Positions 45,048 through 55,168 of a DNA stretch of 64,000 bases are shown piece by piece (position 1 is the stretch's first letter; every line of letters begins with the position of its first letter). A program made the position numbers and the translations under genes. The stretch lies in NCBI GenBank assembly GCA_037176885.1, contig JAWWNJ010000131.1:496001-560000 (forward strand), read 5' to 3'. Source of the DNA: Favolaschia claudopus. Taxonomy: Eukaryota; Basidiomycota; Agaricomycetes; Agaricales; Mycenaceae. Below the pieces are notes generated by a model, which worked only from the letters and a program-made list of their open reading frames with translations, was not told where the DNA came from and did no database searches.

Positions 45048-47469
45048 ATGCCGCGCAGCCAGTGGATTCCTGAAGCCCGAGCAGATTGGGAGAACCTACC
45101 TGAACCCAGGGTCGTGATCATCAACGGTATTGGATACAATTATCGCTACTCCTTGACTGCGCTCACCTTTGCGCAGGAGGAAACGGGGGGTATGGCGGTG
45201 GCGCTATGCTTCAGGGCGGTCCGGGGGGCACGGGGGAGGGGCCGCAAGTTTATTTGTCGGCTTCCGGAACCGTTGTTATCGGAAGTAAGTAACTGTTTTG
45301 AAATTTTTGAAAAGCCTCACTGTGTGCGACCTAATCAACGATGCGGTAGACCCATCGTATCAACGTAACCACCACTTAAGCCTCATTACCATCGGGCCCA
45401 TTCCTCAGAGGGAGATGAAAAATTGGGTTGTATCGCTCGCGCATCGATTCGTGGACTGGACAGCTGGTGACAGAGAAAAGGCGTTATTTGTTGCGTTCTG
45501 GGCCTGGGTGGCTTTCTGGTGGCCTAGCCCCTACCCTTGGGCCAACCGCCTCGGGTTGGGATCCGCCTTTGGCATACAGCTTCTTGTTATTCCCCGCATA
45601 CTTTTCCCCAGCGCCATTATCACCCTCGTGGATGTCACGGGAGAGTGTAGACCGATGTTGTTGGATGTTTGGAGAAATCCTTCAGTGGGCCAACATATCG
45701 GTGACGCAATTCTACCGTACTAATTGCCCCCGTCCAGGCCTTTGTTGAAGCACTACAGGAAATTTTCGATGGAGACGAAGAACTAACAATCATGATCGTT
45801 TCCCATCGCTATCGCATACAAGATCGTGATTGTTCAGTTTACCGTCTTGGTAGTCCCCGAGTCTCCGCAGGCGCTAAAATCTTCATGGCCGCGATACTGT
45901 ATCGCGAGTCCACAAGGGTGATGAGATGTCCCTTTTGCACGACCGAAATTCCTGCCTCGCCTGGTTCCAATTTTCAGTCGTCAATCGATTGGTAAGCTTT
46001 ATCTGGAGTCTGAAGAACTTCTGTTCACGACTTGTTTAGCGGTCATTGTCGCCAACGATTTTCAACATCCCAAGCAACTTTTGCTTCATCTCCGCCGCCG
46101 TCTGAGGCACCAGGAAATCCTGCTCCGCCAGAGGAATCACGAAAGACAACGAGCGATGTCAAGCTGCCTCCTGAGGCTCCACATCTTCCGCGAGATCCAA
46201 ACTCGCCGCCATCCGACACGCCGGAGCCCACTCCGAGTCAAACAACTTCACGACGCATTCCTATTTCACTGAGATTTATACACTTATTGCTATTCTCTCC
46301 CCCTCTGTCAACTAATTTTGATGGCGATGGTCCTGAGCAAGGCTCATCCCTGGATCAAAATTTGTATCGAGACAGTGACACTCCAGTGCGTGATTGGGCA
46401 CATGCATTTCAAAAATGGAGCTGATTATTTTTTTCTTGGAAGTCTGCTTATTATAGTGCAGGCGAGCTTTATGCAGCTGCAATGTTATCGCCACAACGAG
46501 GCTACCCACTCTTTTGGCCGGCGCCTCAAGCCCATCATCCAAACATCAACAACGGCATCGCTATTGGCGACGTGGGGTGCGTCACTGTTGAGGGGAAATT
46601 CATTTATCTCTTCAATGTTTTCTCACCTGCGCAAGGGTATTATGACCCACCCGGATTCGAACCCCTCAAGCTGGAGGAGCTCAATCAGCTCAACACTAAC
46701 TCAGCGCACCTTGATTGTGACCCCTGTTGTTATGCTTCAGCCGAGGTTGAACGTAAGGAGAATGGTGATGCCTCGTATGTATGATCCCCCAGCGGCAGAC
46801 CCCAAGAAGCTGACTCGATGTAGGGAATACATATTCCACGGCACCATTCTTGCCCTTCCAAGGGGATCCCATCAACAGTACTTGCTCCACGGTATTCCTC
46901 GACTGCGTATGTACGCAGCTGAGAATGCCAAGAGCTGGTACCAATATGTGGTCAATGACCTGGGGAGAAAACTTGAACACGCAATGGGCAACGGTTCCCT
47001 GTTCAACGGTTCCCTGTTCCTCGTAACAGGGCACGAGAAAGCACGGTCATGGGGCATGGCGTGCTACGGATACGGACACCCTGATCGAGACCAAAAGTTC
47101 AGCCTCAACTTGAATTTTCGAAAGGTACCAGGTAGCAATGCATATGGTTGGGTCAACGGACTGCCCGGTCAGAGACAACCATTGACAGAGTTGATGAACC
47201 ATGATCCTGTGGATGGACCTTTGGATCAAACATTGTTTTTGCGAGGGTGGAGACTCACTCTCGGGCCCCAAGCTTGGCACGAGGTGAATAGTTCGTCGAC
47301 TGAACGGACTTCCTCCATTTTGCAGCCACCCTTATCGCGCCTCCGACGTGGAAAAGGGCCACATCCTCCGCTAGATGTTACTTTCACGAGTTATCCCCCG
47401 GGCAAAGTGAAATTGCCCAGAGGCTTAAATTCTAGAATTTTTGCAAGTGGACAGAATATGAAACTGTAG
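45048..47469 (+). CDS. Glycine-rich/ubiquitin-like/zinc-ribbon/GYPL composite protein
   Basis: Exons 45048-45126, 45177-45284, 45350-45684, 45738-45991, 46040-46385, 46443-46774 and 46824-47469 give 699 residues in one frame. Exon 1 ends RVVIING and exon 2 is a glycine-rich module (GGNGGYGGGAMLQGGPGG, TGEGPQ...VVIG). Exons 3-5 copy the gene at 23763: hydrophobic stretch, ITLVDVTGECRPMLLDVWRNP, KIFMAAILYR, and CPFC...CGHC zinc ribbon. After a Pro/Ser-rich linker the text turns into the start of the GYPL genes (DQNLYRDSDTP). A 57-base intron follows, at the same place as in the genes at 12944 and 18445, then AGELYAAAMLSPQRGYPLFW, IAIGDVGC and GHEKARSWGMACYGYGHP. The dsRNA-binding or finger tail is absent. 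KDZ is inserted 74 bases before the start codon. Confidence 0.75.
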
Positions 47470-47967
47470 TTGAGGAAAACAATCCTAGTAGAAATACTTA
47501 CACTACTATTTTTCACTGGGTAGTCGGCCGCCTTAAGGGTCTATCGAGTCTGGGACCCGTGTAAACAACATTCTTCATGGCCGATTGGTTTTGAACGATT
47601 GTTTAGCATCCTATGAACAAAATGTGGTGCTCGGTTTGGGAAGAGAAAGCTGTTTGATCCGTCGGCGAATATTTTCCGATGACAGGTCTGGAAACGGCCG
47701 AAACTACGTAGCTGGCCAGGCGTGGGAACAGACGGAGCTGGCTGGCCGCTCTGCGTGTCCCTCTCATCCTGAGCTCAATTCCTGACAGATTGCCTTAGAA
47801 ATGGGCGCGTTTGGAAGCCATTGAGCTGCACTTTCATCCTATCACTACTCTGTAGTCTAATATGCTGGTTCTATCTCTCCATCTCAACGCGTCCCCGTCG
47901 CGAATTCCGTGGCTTGCTTCCAACTTCAATCCAACTTGCTCGCCCATCCTCAAGTACAGATATACAT
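47470..47967. other. Intergenic region, no gene seen
   Basis: Nothing is recognised between the composite gene and the pogo-like remnant. Confidence 0.4.
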
Positions 47968-48636
47968 TCAGAGGCTGGATCCACATAATAGACATGAATT
48001 CCACTCGTTTGAAGCTTGGAGAGTCGTATCAATAAGGTATTTAGGCTTGGGCGAAGTCAAGGAACCGGAAAGTGCCGTGACCATCGAGGATGAGCAGTCG
48101 ATGATCGGCCGGGTCGTCAAGCTTATCGTCCGTCGGAGGCGCAAAATCTTTCTCGAGCCAAAAAGCCCCAAGCTCTTGGTCCGTCCATCCATTCGGTAAA
48201 ATGGAGATGCTAAAGGTAAATACTATCAGTACTCGAGGGCAAACAACAGAAAGCAAAAGAACATGCCTTGCCTCGGCGGGATCGAAGACAACAGACTTGT
48301 CGCCGACACCGAGTTGTATGCCTAAAAGATTTCATAAGTAGATGTTGGCATTGAAGACTGAAGCAAAAGATGGCGCGTACCTTGTTCATCCATATTGTAC
48401 TTCAAGACAGATTCCTTCGGCGCGCCTAAAGAGTGTTCATGGGCATGGCCTTTGACGCGCGTCGGAATAACCCTCCGACGACCTTGAAGGGTGGTGCGAG
48501 GGACGCCGTAATATTTGGCCGCTTGGCGTTCCGAAATTCCCGTCTTCTCGATAGCGATGATAGCAAGCCGGAGACGCTCTTCTTGGGAGAGCTGCTCAAG
48601 ATCGACGTCCGCAATGTCGGTAACAGGATCAGCCAT
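47968..48636 (-). pseudogene. Remnant of a pogo/Fot1-like (CENP-B type) transposase
   Basis: From ATG 48636 the minus strand encodes a psq-type helix-turn-helix (LSQEERLRLAIIAIEKTGIS, ERQAAKYYGVPRTTLQGRRR). It then jumps to the first catalytic Asp region (SVLKYNMDEQG, intron 48380-48322, IQLGVGDKSVVF) and the second (NGWTDQELGAFWLEKDF, LLILDGHGTF), ending in a stop at 48041. Compared with full-length DDE_1 transposases the second DNA-binding domain, parts between the Asp motifs and the whole C-terminus are missing. It is an internally deleted, inactive element or a domesticated fragment; I favour decay. Confidence 0.72.
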
Positions 48637-48747
48637 TGTGGAGGGCAAGTAGAAAAGAATAAGAAGCAAGTCCACCGAGGAGGACAGAGAGCTCTGTTCT
48701 TTGAGGCCAAAGTTGAGCTCATATTTAAGGCGTAGACAGCTTTGCAC

Positions 48748-49046
48748 AGCACACGGAGACTGGGAAACAACATATATTGAAGAAGAAAACTGAAGGACTC
48801 AATGGTAGTGCGACATGAATTAATTTTGGGGTTGACTGCGGATTATGGCGACCACGGTGCCCAGCACCCTAGAATCGTAAATGAGATTTGAGCACCGCAC
48901 CACCCCAGCCAATGGGTTCTGCGACGGAGTCGTTTCGGTGCGTCGTGGTCTGGATAGTTGCACCAGAGTTCGTGAGTAGGTGTGAGATGACCAGTCATTC
49001 CAGGCGGCTGGACAATGATCATGGACTTGCGGTGGAGAAAGTGCGA
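48748..49046. other. Intergenic region
   Basis: No coding signal was identified. Confidence 0.35.
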
Positions 49047-49768
49047 TTAGAAAGCTATCAAAAGAGATAAATGAACGTATAATGACATACCGCCTCTGCT
49101 CTCCTCGTTTGCCGATCCAAGGTACTGGAAATTCGCCAAAACGTTGCTGATAGAACAGCGGTCTACGACGACAATAGCTGATGGATCGCCAGAATAAGTA
49201 GTGAGCAACTTCAAGGGTCCTCTATGAACGCACTGGAATCCGTATTCCAGCCACTCAGGGCTGCCATCGCCCAATACAAATCCCTGACCGACAGCATGAG
49301 CAAAACTGGCATTCCACAAAAACGAAGGCGTCTTGTGAAAAATAAATTTCAAAAAATTGTATCGAGAGCAGCCAGAGAGGGTATTCATGATGCACAATAA
49401 CGGTACCAAGTTTTGTGCCAATGGCATTTGGGGCAGAGACGATACAAAGCTGGCCATCTCAAAGCTCTTGGAGTGTTTTTGATGCCTTAAGAAGAATTCA
49501 CGGCGGCCACAACGGGAACGGAAGCAGGCGAGAGGATTTGAATGACCATCAAGAGCAAAGGGCAGGCTCTCGCTGAGAGAACGCGCTTTCGACAGCGCGA
49601 TTTGAGCAAGAGGTGGCTGAGATAGACACGCAGCATGTCAGCCGGTACTTCGGCCGAATTAAGGAATCCGGCGATTTCCTGGTTCCCCCCTGCCGGATCA
49701 CACCACAGCACCCGAACCACGTCACCAAATGCCGTCAAACTTGATTTTAAGTTGCATCCAGTCTTCAT
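49047..49768 (-). CDS. Unrecognised protein fragments, minus strand
   Basis: Two open segments follow each other: 49768-49487 (AFGDVVRVLWCDPAGGNQEI at its start) and 49457-49047 (PEWLEYGFQCVHRGPLKLLT and SGDPSAIVVVDRCSISNVL). The second has the look of a real folded protein. I could not find a convincing splice between them, and no family is recognised. This may be one gene with an intron near 49.47 kb, or a decayed gene next to transposon debris. Confidence 0.3.
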
Positions 49769-49906
49769 CTACAAGGTATACTTAATCGCTATCGAAGGGA
49801 AATAATTCGTCTACAGCTTAAAAAATCCAAGTGGCCGACTTCCTAGGGGTGGCCGACTACCCAGTACTAGGAAATAGTACAAGTTTCCCCAGAGTAAGGG
49901 CTGTAA

Positions 49907-50337
49907 CAAGGGGTACCCACCCTTAAAACTTCGGACACAGGGTCGGAAAAGTGACTTAACGTTCGCTCGACCCCCACCCCCCCTACGTAAGTGTTACATA
50001 AGCCCCCCAAACCGGTAATTCCCATCAAAAACTGCCAAAGTTTGGTCAAATTTTGCTTTGATTCTGACCATATCAGTACACTTCTGGGACACTTCCCTGC
50101 TCAAATGTGGTATCCCACACATTTTTTGCATTTTCCTGGCCACGACTTGTCGTTCGGGTTTGTCCGGGACACAACAATATATTATGTAATCAAATATTTT
50201 TCTCACTTTTTTTTTCTGACCTTCTCAAACGCGTTTTCAGACCAATCCAAGGCTAGGTCGGAAAAGTGGAATAAGACGACCTTGAGGCCCACCCCCCCTT
50301 AGCCGGTGTCTCGGGTTTTGCCGGTGGGTACCCCTTG
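49907..50337. mobile_element. hAT-type MITE, 431 bp
   Basis: The termini CAAGGGGTACCCACC...GGTGGGTACCCCTTG are inverted repeats that stay similar for about 34 bp. The element is flanked by a perfect 8 bp direct repeat GGCTGTAA (49899-49906 and 50338-50345). 8 bp duplications and CA-purine-rich ends are typical of hAT elements. There is no coding capacity. Confidence 0.87.
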
Positions 50338-50489
50338 GGCTGTAATGGTTGTTAAGTACATAAATGAGAGTGGACGACTCTAAGATTTTTCGGCCACAAC
50401 CGATGCGTGTCAGTTCATATTCCACCCGCCAGAAACGCATCCCACTCCAACGACACCATAAACTATCACGATGGGATCAGTCGCAGCAA

Positions 50490-50770
50490 AAAAAGTACAC
50501 TGAGGAATATATCCCGCCCTATCCGCCAAAGCACCCTCACAGCATCGAATCCCGCCGGCTAGCTTATCTCAAGCCCCGTACGCCAAACAACGCCATAGCA
50601 ATACCGGGAGCAGCAGCGTCGTATACAGAGAAGTCCATCCCGAGGCATCCGCTCGGGGGAAGTATCCGCGTTGAGGATGAAAACACGAAGGTATCCAGGT
50701 GGGTCTGGCACAGCCACCATGGATGAAGGTCAGCGCTTTTGACGCAATCGAGTCTGAGAGGGAGACAATG
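50490..50770 (-). repeat. Copy 6 of the GC-rich repeat (3' block only)
   Basis: It matches 30765-31015 closely, including the cgccaaacaacgccatagca segment and the tggcacagccaccatgg(a)tgaaggt end. Here it lies beside an F-box gene rather than a glycine-rich gene. Confidence 0.7.
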
Positions 50771-50938
50771 AGGACCCCGTGGTGTCTACTCCGCATTCCA
50801 ACAACAGACCAGATCTAGCTTTCATGGAAAGAATCGCAGCTCCACCGTGGCGAAGGAGCTTCCAGTCGAGTCGGAAACGAAGAACCTGGTGGAGAAAGCG
50901 AACCGCAAAGCCACATCATATCGCGGGGGGACTTCCAG

Positions 50939-51976
50939 TTACATCCCAGCTGGTGGATGCAAGTTCAAGCCGCGCAATAGATCTCCTACACTCGGCGTGG
51001 CGGCCATGGGAGGCGGCTGCCTCGGAAACACAAGAAAAGCATCAAAACGCCGTCCACTTCTCGCTCCAGTCCACGTCCCTCCATTGCCAACAACCACACG
51101 ACTAATCCTGCGCCCAGGCACCAACCCATCGATCATACCCTTTGGCCCACTGATCTCCCGCAAATTCGGCAACGAATCCACCGGAAGCTCCGGAACCGGC
51201 TCACAATCCTGCACCACACCCACCCCAAGCCTCTCCAACAGCGGAAACCTCTCCGCCACATGCAAAAACACCACCTCCGTATTACGCACCACCCCAATCG
51301 ACAGATCCACGAGATTCGGCAGGCTTATCCGCCGGGTGAACCCATCGAGCAGGAGCGCATGCCTGCTGATGTCGAGGCGGCGTAGGTTGGGCATGGTGAG
51401 ATTCCCGCCGGAATACGATACGGAGGATTTGTCGGGGATGTGGAGCCTGAGATCGCGGAGGGCGGGTAGGCCGGCGAGCGTGGTGAGGAACGCAGTGTCC
51501 ACCGCGTATCGTTCCATATCCAATGAGGATAGATTGGGGTATAGATGGAGTGTCTTGCAGAATGCCTCCATGATGCGAGCGCGCAGCTTGTTAAAAGTGC
51601 GTAGCTCCTCGATGTCGATATCCTGTTTCTTCGAGCTGAGAGCGTGCTCGTAGCCGAACTTGACCGTCCATGACTCGATTACGGGTAGGGCAGCGCAGGA
51701 CGAATCCGTCAGGTTCTCCACGCGGACGGCCGATCTACGCATATAATCGAGACGATCAACGAAGTTGCCTTGGTCAATTCCTTGTTCTATGGCGGCTAGG
51801 TCAAGGGATTGGTGTTTGAATAGAACAGGGAGAGATATAATGCGGAATCGTTTGCAGACGAGGGAGAGGCATTCGATTTCACTGTGGGAGCAGAGATCCC
51901 AGCAGAGGAGCCAGATCTCCGTGGGAACAAGGTCCACTGCCGGGGAACGCTCGGAGACGGGTCGGTTTTGGTCCAT
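50939..51976 (-). CDS. F-box protein, shortened paralogue
   Basis: A single open frame of 345 residues from ATG 51976. The N-terminal F-box-like segment reads LVPTEIWLLCWDLCSHSEIE and CLSLVCKRFRIISLPVLFKH, followed by leucine-rich segments (NLSSLDMERYAVDTAFL, LPALRDLRLHIP, NLRRLDISRHALLLDGF). F-box proteins link substrates to SCF ubiquitin ligases through Skp1. It is a paralogue of the gene at 57952-59551: the proteins align up to SGPKGMIDGLVPGRRI and then diverge, and this copy ends about 170 residues earlier with a Pro-rich tail, so its 3' end was probably replaced. The upstream DNA of both genes is also alike (tggtacagc...ttgtca blocks), indicating duplication with promoter. Confidence 0.72.
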   Translation of the reverse strand: MDQNRPVSERSPAVDLVPTEIWLLCWDLCSHSEIECLSLVCKRFRIISLPVLFKHQSLDLAAIEQGIDQGNFVDRLDYMRRSAVRVENLTDSSCAALPVIESWTVKFGYEHALSSKKQDIDIEELRTFNKLRARIMEAFCKTLHLYPNLSSLDMERYAVDTAFLTTLAGLPALRDLRLHIPDKSSVSYSGGNLTMPNLRRLDISRHALLLDGFTRRISLPNLVDLSIGVVRNTEVVFLHVAERFPLLERLGVGVVQDCEPVPELPVDSLPNLREISGPKGMIDGLVPGRRISRVVVGNGGTWTGARSGRRFDAFLVFPRQPPPMAATPSVGDLLRGLNLHPPAGM

Positions 51977-52559
51977 GACAGCAGAGGAGGGAGATGGTGA
52001 GTGGTGGCGGTAGGTGGATGGGAGAGATATAGGAAGGCTGATTTTATAGGGAGGCTGTGGTACAGCAACGGACGTTGTCAGGTGCGTACTGATGGTGTGA
52101 TTCAGACCACGAAGCAATGATAGCAGAGTGAGAACGCACCACAAGGCAGAGAAACGCGCGTAGTTATACTGATTCCGTCTATCTCACGACAAAGAGGTTG
52201 TTGGACAAAGATCGGGAGGCGAACAAGCCAGATTTATTGATTCCGTCTCACTGCGATCCAATGATCTTCTCTGGTCTATGTCGCGCTTGTCAGTACGCTT
52301 TTCTGTGCCAAAAAATTTACTGGCGTACCTTTTCTGGTATGCAGATGAGGGAGGCGACACGTCTTATCCTATCTTGCTCGAGATCACCCTATGTCCACCG
52401 TCTGTGCTGAAGTGTCGCAACCGTCCATTCAACGGCATCGACGTCGCTCCCAGCTGGTGGTGGGGGGGGACACCCCGTTGCGGCAGGAAGAAGATCTTCC
52501 ATACAATCCGCCTCTCCGGCTAACGAATCCCAATGCACCAACCCGAACGAGCCCTCAGC
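51977..52559. other. Intergenic region upstream of the F-box gene
   Basis: It contains the promoter block shared with the F-box gene at 59.6 kb. No other gene. Confidence 0.4.
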
Positions 52560-52850
52560 AGATTCCCCGCTAGTCGCGCAACACACCAAACAGCACATCC
52601 CGCCCCATCCGCCACCGCAGCCTCCCAAATCCAGGCTACTTCACATTACAGTTTCTCGAATCCGACCGGCTAACACATCTCGAGCCCATACGCCGAAGAA
52701 GACCGTAGTCGTATGGGGAGGAGCAGCACCGAGTACCGTGAGGCACATCCCGGGGCATCCGATAGACGACAAGTCGCTGTGTCGAGGAAGAAAGGCGGAA
52801 AAGGTCGGGAAGGGAGGGCACAGCCACCGCGATAAAGGTCTGTCTGAAAC
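52560..52850 (-). repeat. Copy 7 of the GC-rich repeat (3' block)
   Basis: The segment runs from aacacaccaaacagcacatcc through cccggggcatccgat to gggcacagccaccgcgataaag, in the same order and orientation as the other copies but more diverged. Confidence 0.6.
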
Positions 52851-54235
52851 CTGTGATGGAACTGCAGACGCGGAAGGCCCTGCCGGTTTGTAGTGAGCGG
52901 AGGAGCGGGGAACGGGAGGTTATGCTGAAGCAGGGTAGAGGGAAAGCAAGCTTCGAATCGACGAGCCGAAGCAAAGGGAGATGAGCGCCTGGCAACGAGG
53001 TCCGGCGTAGTTGAGACGCGATGAACGAAAGGTAGTGGCGATTGAAGTTGCCGCAAGGGAGTGTATAGTGGGGGGTGTAGAGCCTAGCATGACAATCACA
53101 CAGCTTCGGACCGACAGCGACTTGGATAGCGTCCAAGGCCAGAGGAAGAGCATTCCCCTACGCACTCGGCGGCTTGTTTTCTTTGCCGAGCCAACGAGAG
53201 TACGGGCATGGGATCCTGGATATTGGGAACAGCGAGCCGGAGGGTCGTACGATCGACGGGTCAGATACGTCGTCTTGCGCTGCGTAATCGTCGATGTGGC
53301 GCACGATTGGCTTGAGCCCTGGATGATGGAGTAGCTCAGGCCAACAGCATACAGTAGGAATGACCTCCACGCGACATGTAGTATCTAGATTGTCGCAGTC
53401 AGCATCGCCATCTAGTCGCTAACAGTGACGGTCAGCCAAGCGCGAAGCACGAAGAGAGGAAAACGACGACAGACCCAGAGAAAACTTACAGTTCAGCACG
53501 TCCCCGGACGTAATTGGCTTCAGCCAACTCTGGAATGGAAAGAAACGCATCCCGTCTCTTAGGAGTTTCTTGGATACCCGTCGAAAGCGAAGGGAAATCG
53601 ATGACTGGCGTGATTTGGGCGGGGTCTCGCCGTTGCGGTTGGATCAGGAATGTCGCCGGAGACTTCTCGCGTCTCTGTCGCGGTTATGAGTATGGTTTTC
53701 TGGTGACAAGGGACGGGGCGTGACTACAATTCTCTCTTGCACACCAACTTGATGCGTTGCAATCCGTCTTCAGGGACGTGCTTGACCTAAGCCAGGCTCA
53801 TCGCCACCGCATTTCCATCCTGCACATCCAAGCCATCCACTGTAAACAATATCTGCGCTTCGACGTCGCTCTTGGTCATTGCCGGATACAGAGCAAGAGC
53901 CGGCGAAACTCTTGCTTCGAGTTGAGAAACAAAGAAGGTGAAGAAGACGTCTCCCATAGATTCAAGCCCGCTGCTCAGTAAGGTAGTGGATTGAGCTTCG
54001 GCGGTTCAGCATCGTCCAGGTCGTCGACTCGTCGATCAACGTGTTCCTGAAAAAACCGGAAGGAGCCGCAATGATGAGATCACCGCAACATTCTCACGGT
54101 TCGTCCCATGTTCTGCCAACCGTCCGAAACTCGTTCGAAACTCAACATCTGCGAGTAAGTACAATCGCCGGCACGGACTCCCCAAGATTTCCCTTTGAAG
54201 GTAAGGCAGTCTCTCCGCAATTTTTGGGCTGGGGA
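52851..54235. other. Unassigned region
   Basis: Several short open frames on both strands lack recognisable motifs or consistent splice sites. Part may be the diverged 5' continuation of repeat copy 7. Confidence 0.3.
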
Positions 54236-54975
54236 TATGGGGGTAATACTGTAACATTATTCAGCAAATAAACACATCTTGAATACTCAAAGAAATGCAC
54301 ACCCTCCAAAATATACACAGGTTCACGTCCTCAGGAAAAAAATGCACAGGTTCAGAATTTTATGAAACATCGGCAGCCAACCCCGAACTGACCATCAACT
54401 GATCTCGACAAGGATCAAGGTCATAATCATCGGCTAGCCTTCCGAGTTCATCTGAGACTGAAACCTGCCTCTTGCTTTGCTCAACAGTGGTTAAGGCCGG
54501 AAATAGACGGTACATATATGATTTTCTCTGCCTTCAAGGGTTCATTGTTCCAGAACTATTAACCGAACGAGGCTTTCAAGAAACATAGCAGTTCAAATAA
54601 TGTAATCAACTGAGCCACTGAAGAAAGTCAGCCAGCTCCAGCCATTTGAAACACATTTTCAAAGGGTAGATACCGAAACCATGAACACAATGGGCTTGAT
54701 ATACAGGCGCAAAACCAAGCTCTCCGTGATCCGGATCAGACGCCAACTGATGACCTTTGATGGGCTTAGATTGTGGTATATACCAAAGAGCTGCGTTTTT
54801 TTTACGAACCGTGTGTAGCGGTGTATTTTTCCCCTCCAAAATTCAGGTTGTGTATTTTTTCTGCGACCTGTGCACAATCTGTGAAAAATCTCCGTTGGCG
54901 GTGTAACTTTATGGCTAAATCCCTGTAGTAGTGTAACAGATAATAATGTTACACTATTACAGCCATATTATTGGG
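54236..54975. mobile_element. Candidate MITE with about 30 bp inverted ends
   Basis: The left end atatgggggtaatactgtaa and the reverse complement of the right end (atatggctgtaatagtgtaa, then cattatt) match at about 85% by eye. The interior is AT-rich and non-coding. No clear target duplication was found. Confidence 0.45.
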
Positions 54976-55168
54976 GACCCCGGGTTCCCGTTTCGGATGA
55001 TTCTCGCGGCGCGATTGGCGTTTGTACTGCCAGGACCCGGAGGAGAATTGGATGATGGACGTGAGTTGAATGTATTTATCTCAACAGAATTGAGGATCTT
55101 ACATGTTTACTGTAATCGAGATTCGAGATTCGAGGACGGTATTTCTAAATTCTCTCGCCTCGCCCTCC

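Noticed and set aside
46318..46480. Frame suggesting a separate gene starting at 46318
   Set aside because: This start lies out of phase with the conserved GYPL exon, which splices from the upstream exon at 46385/46443 with full agreement to two paralogues.
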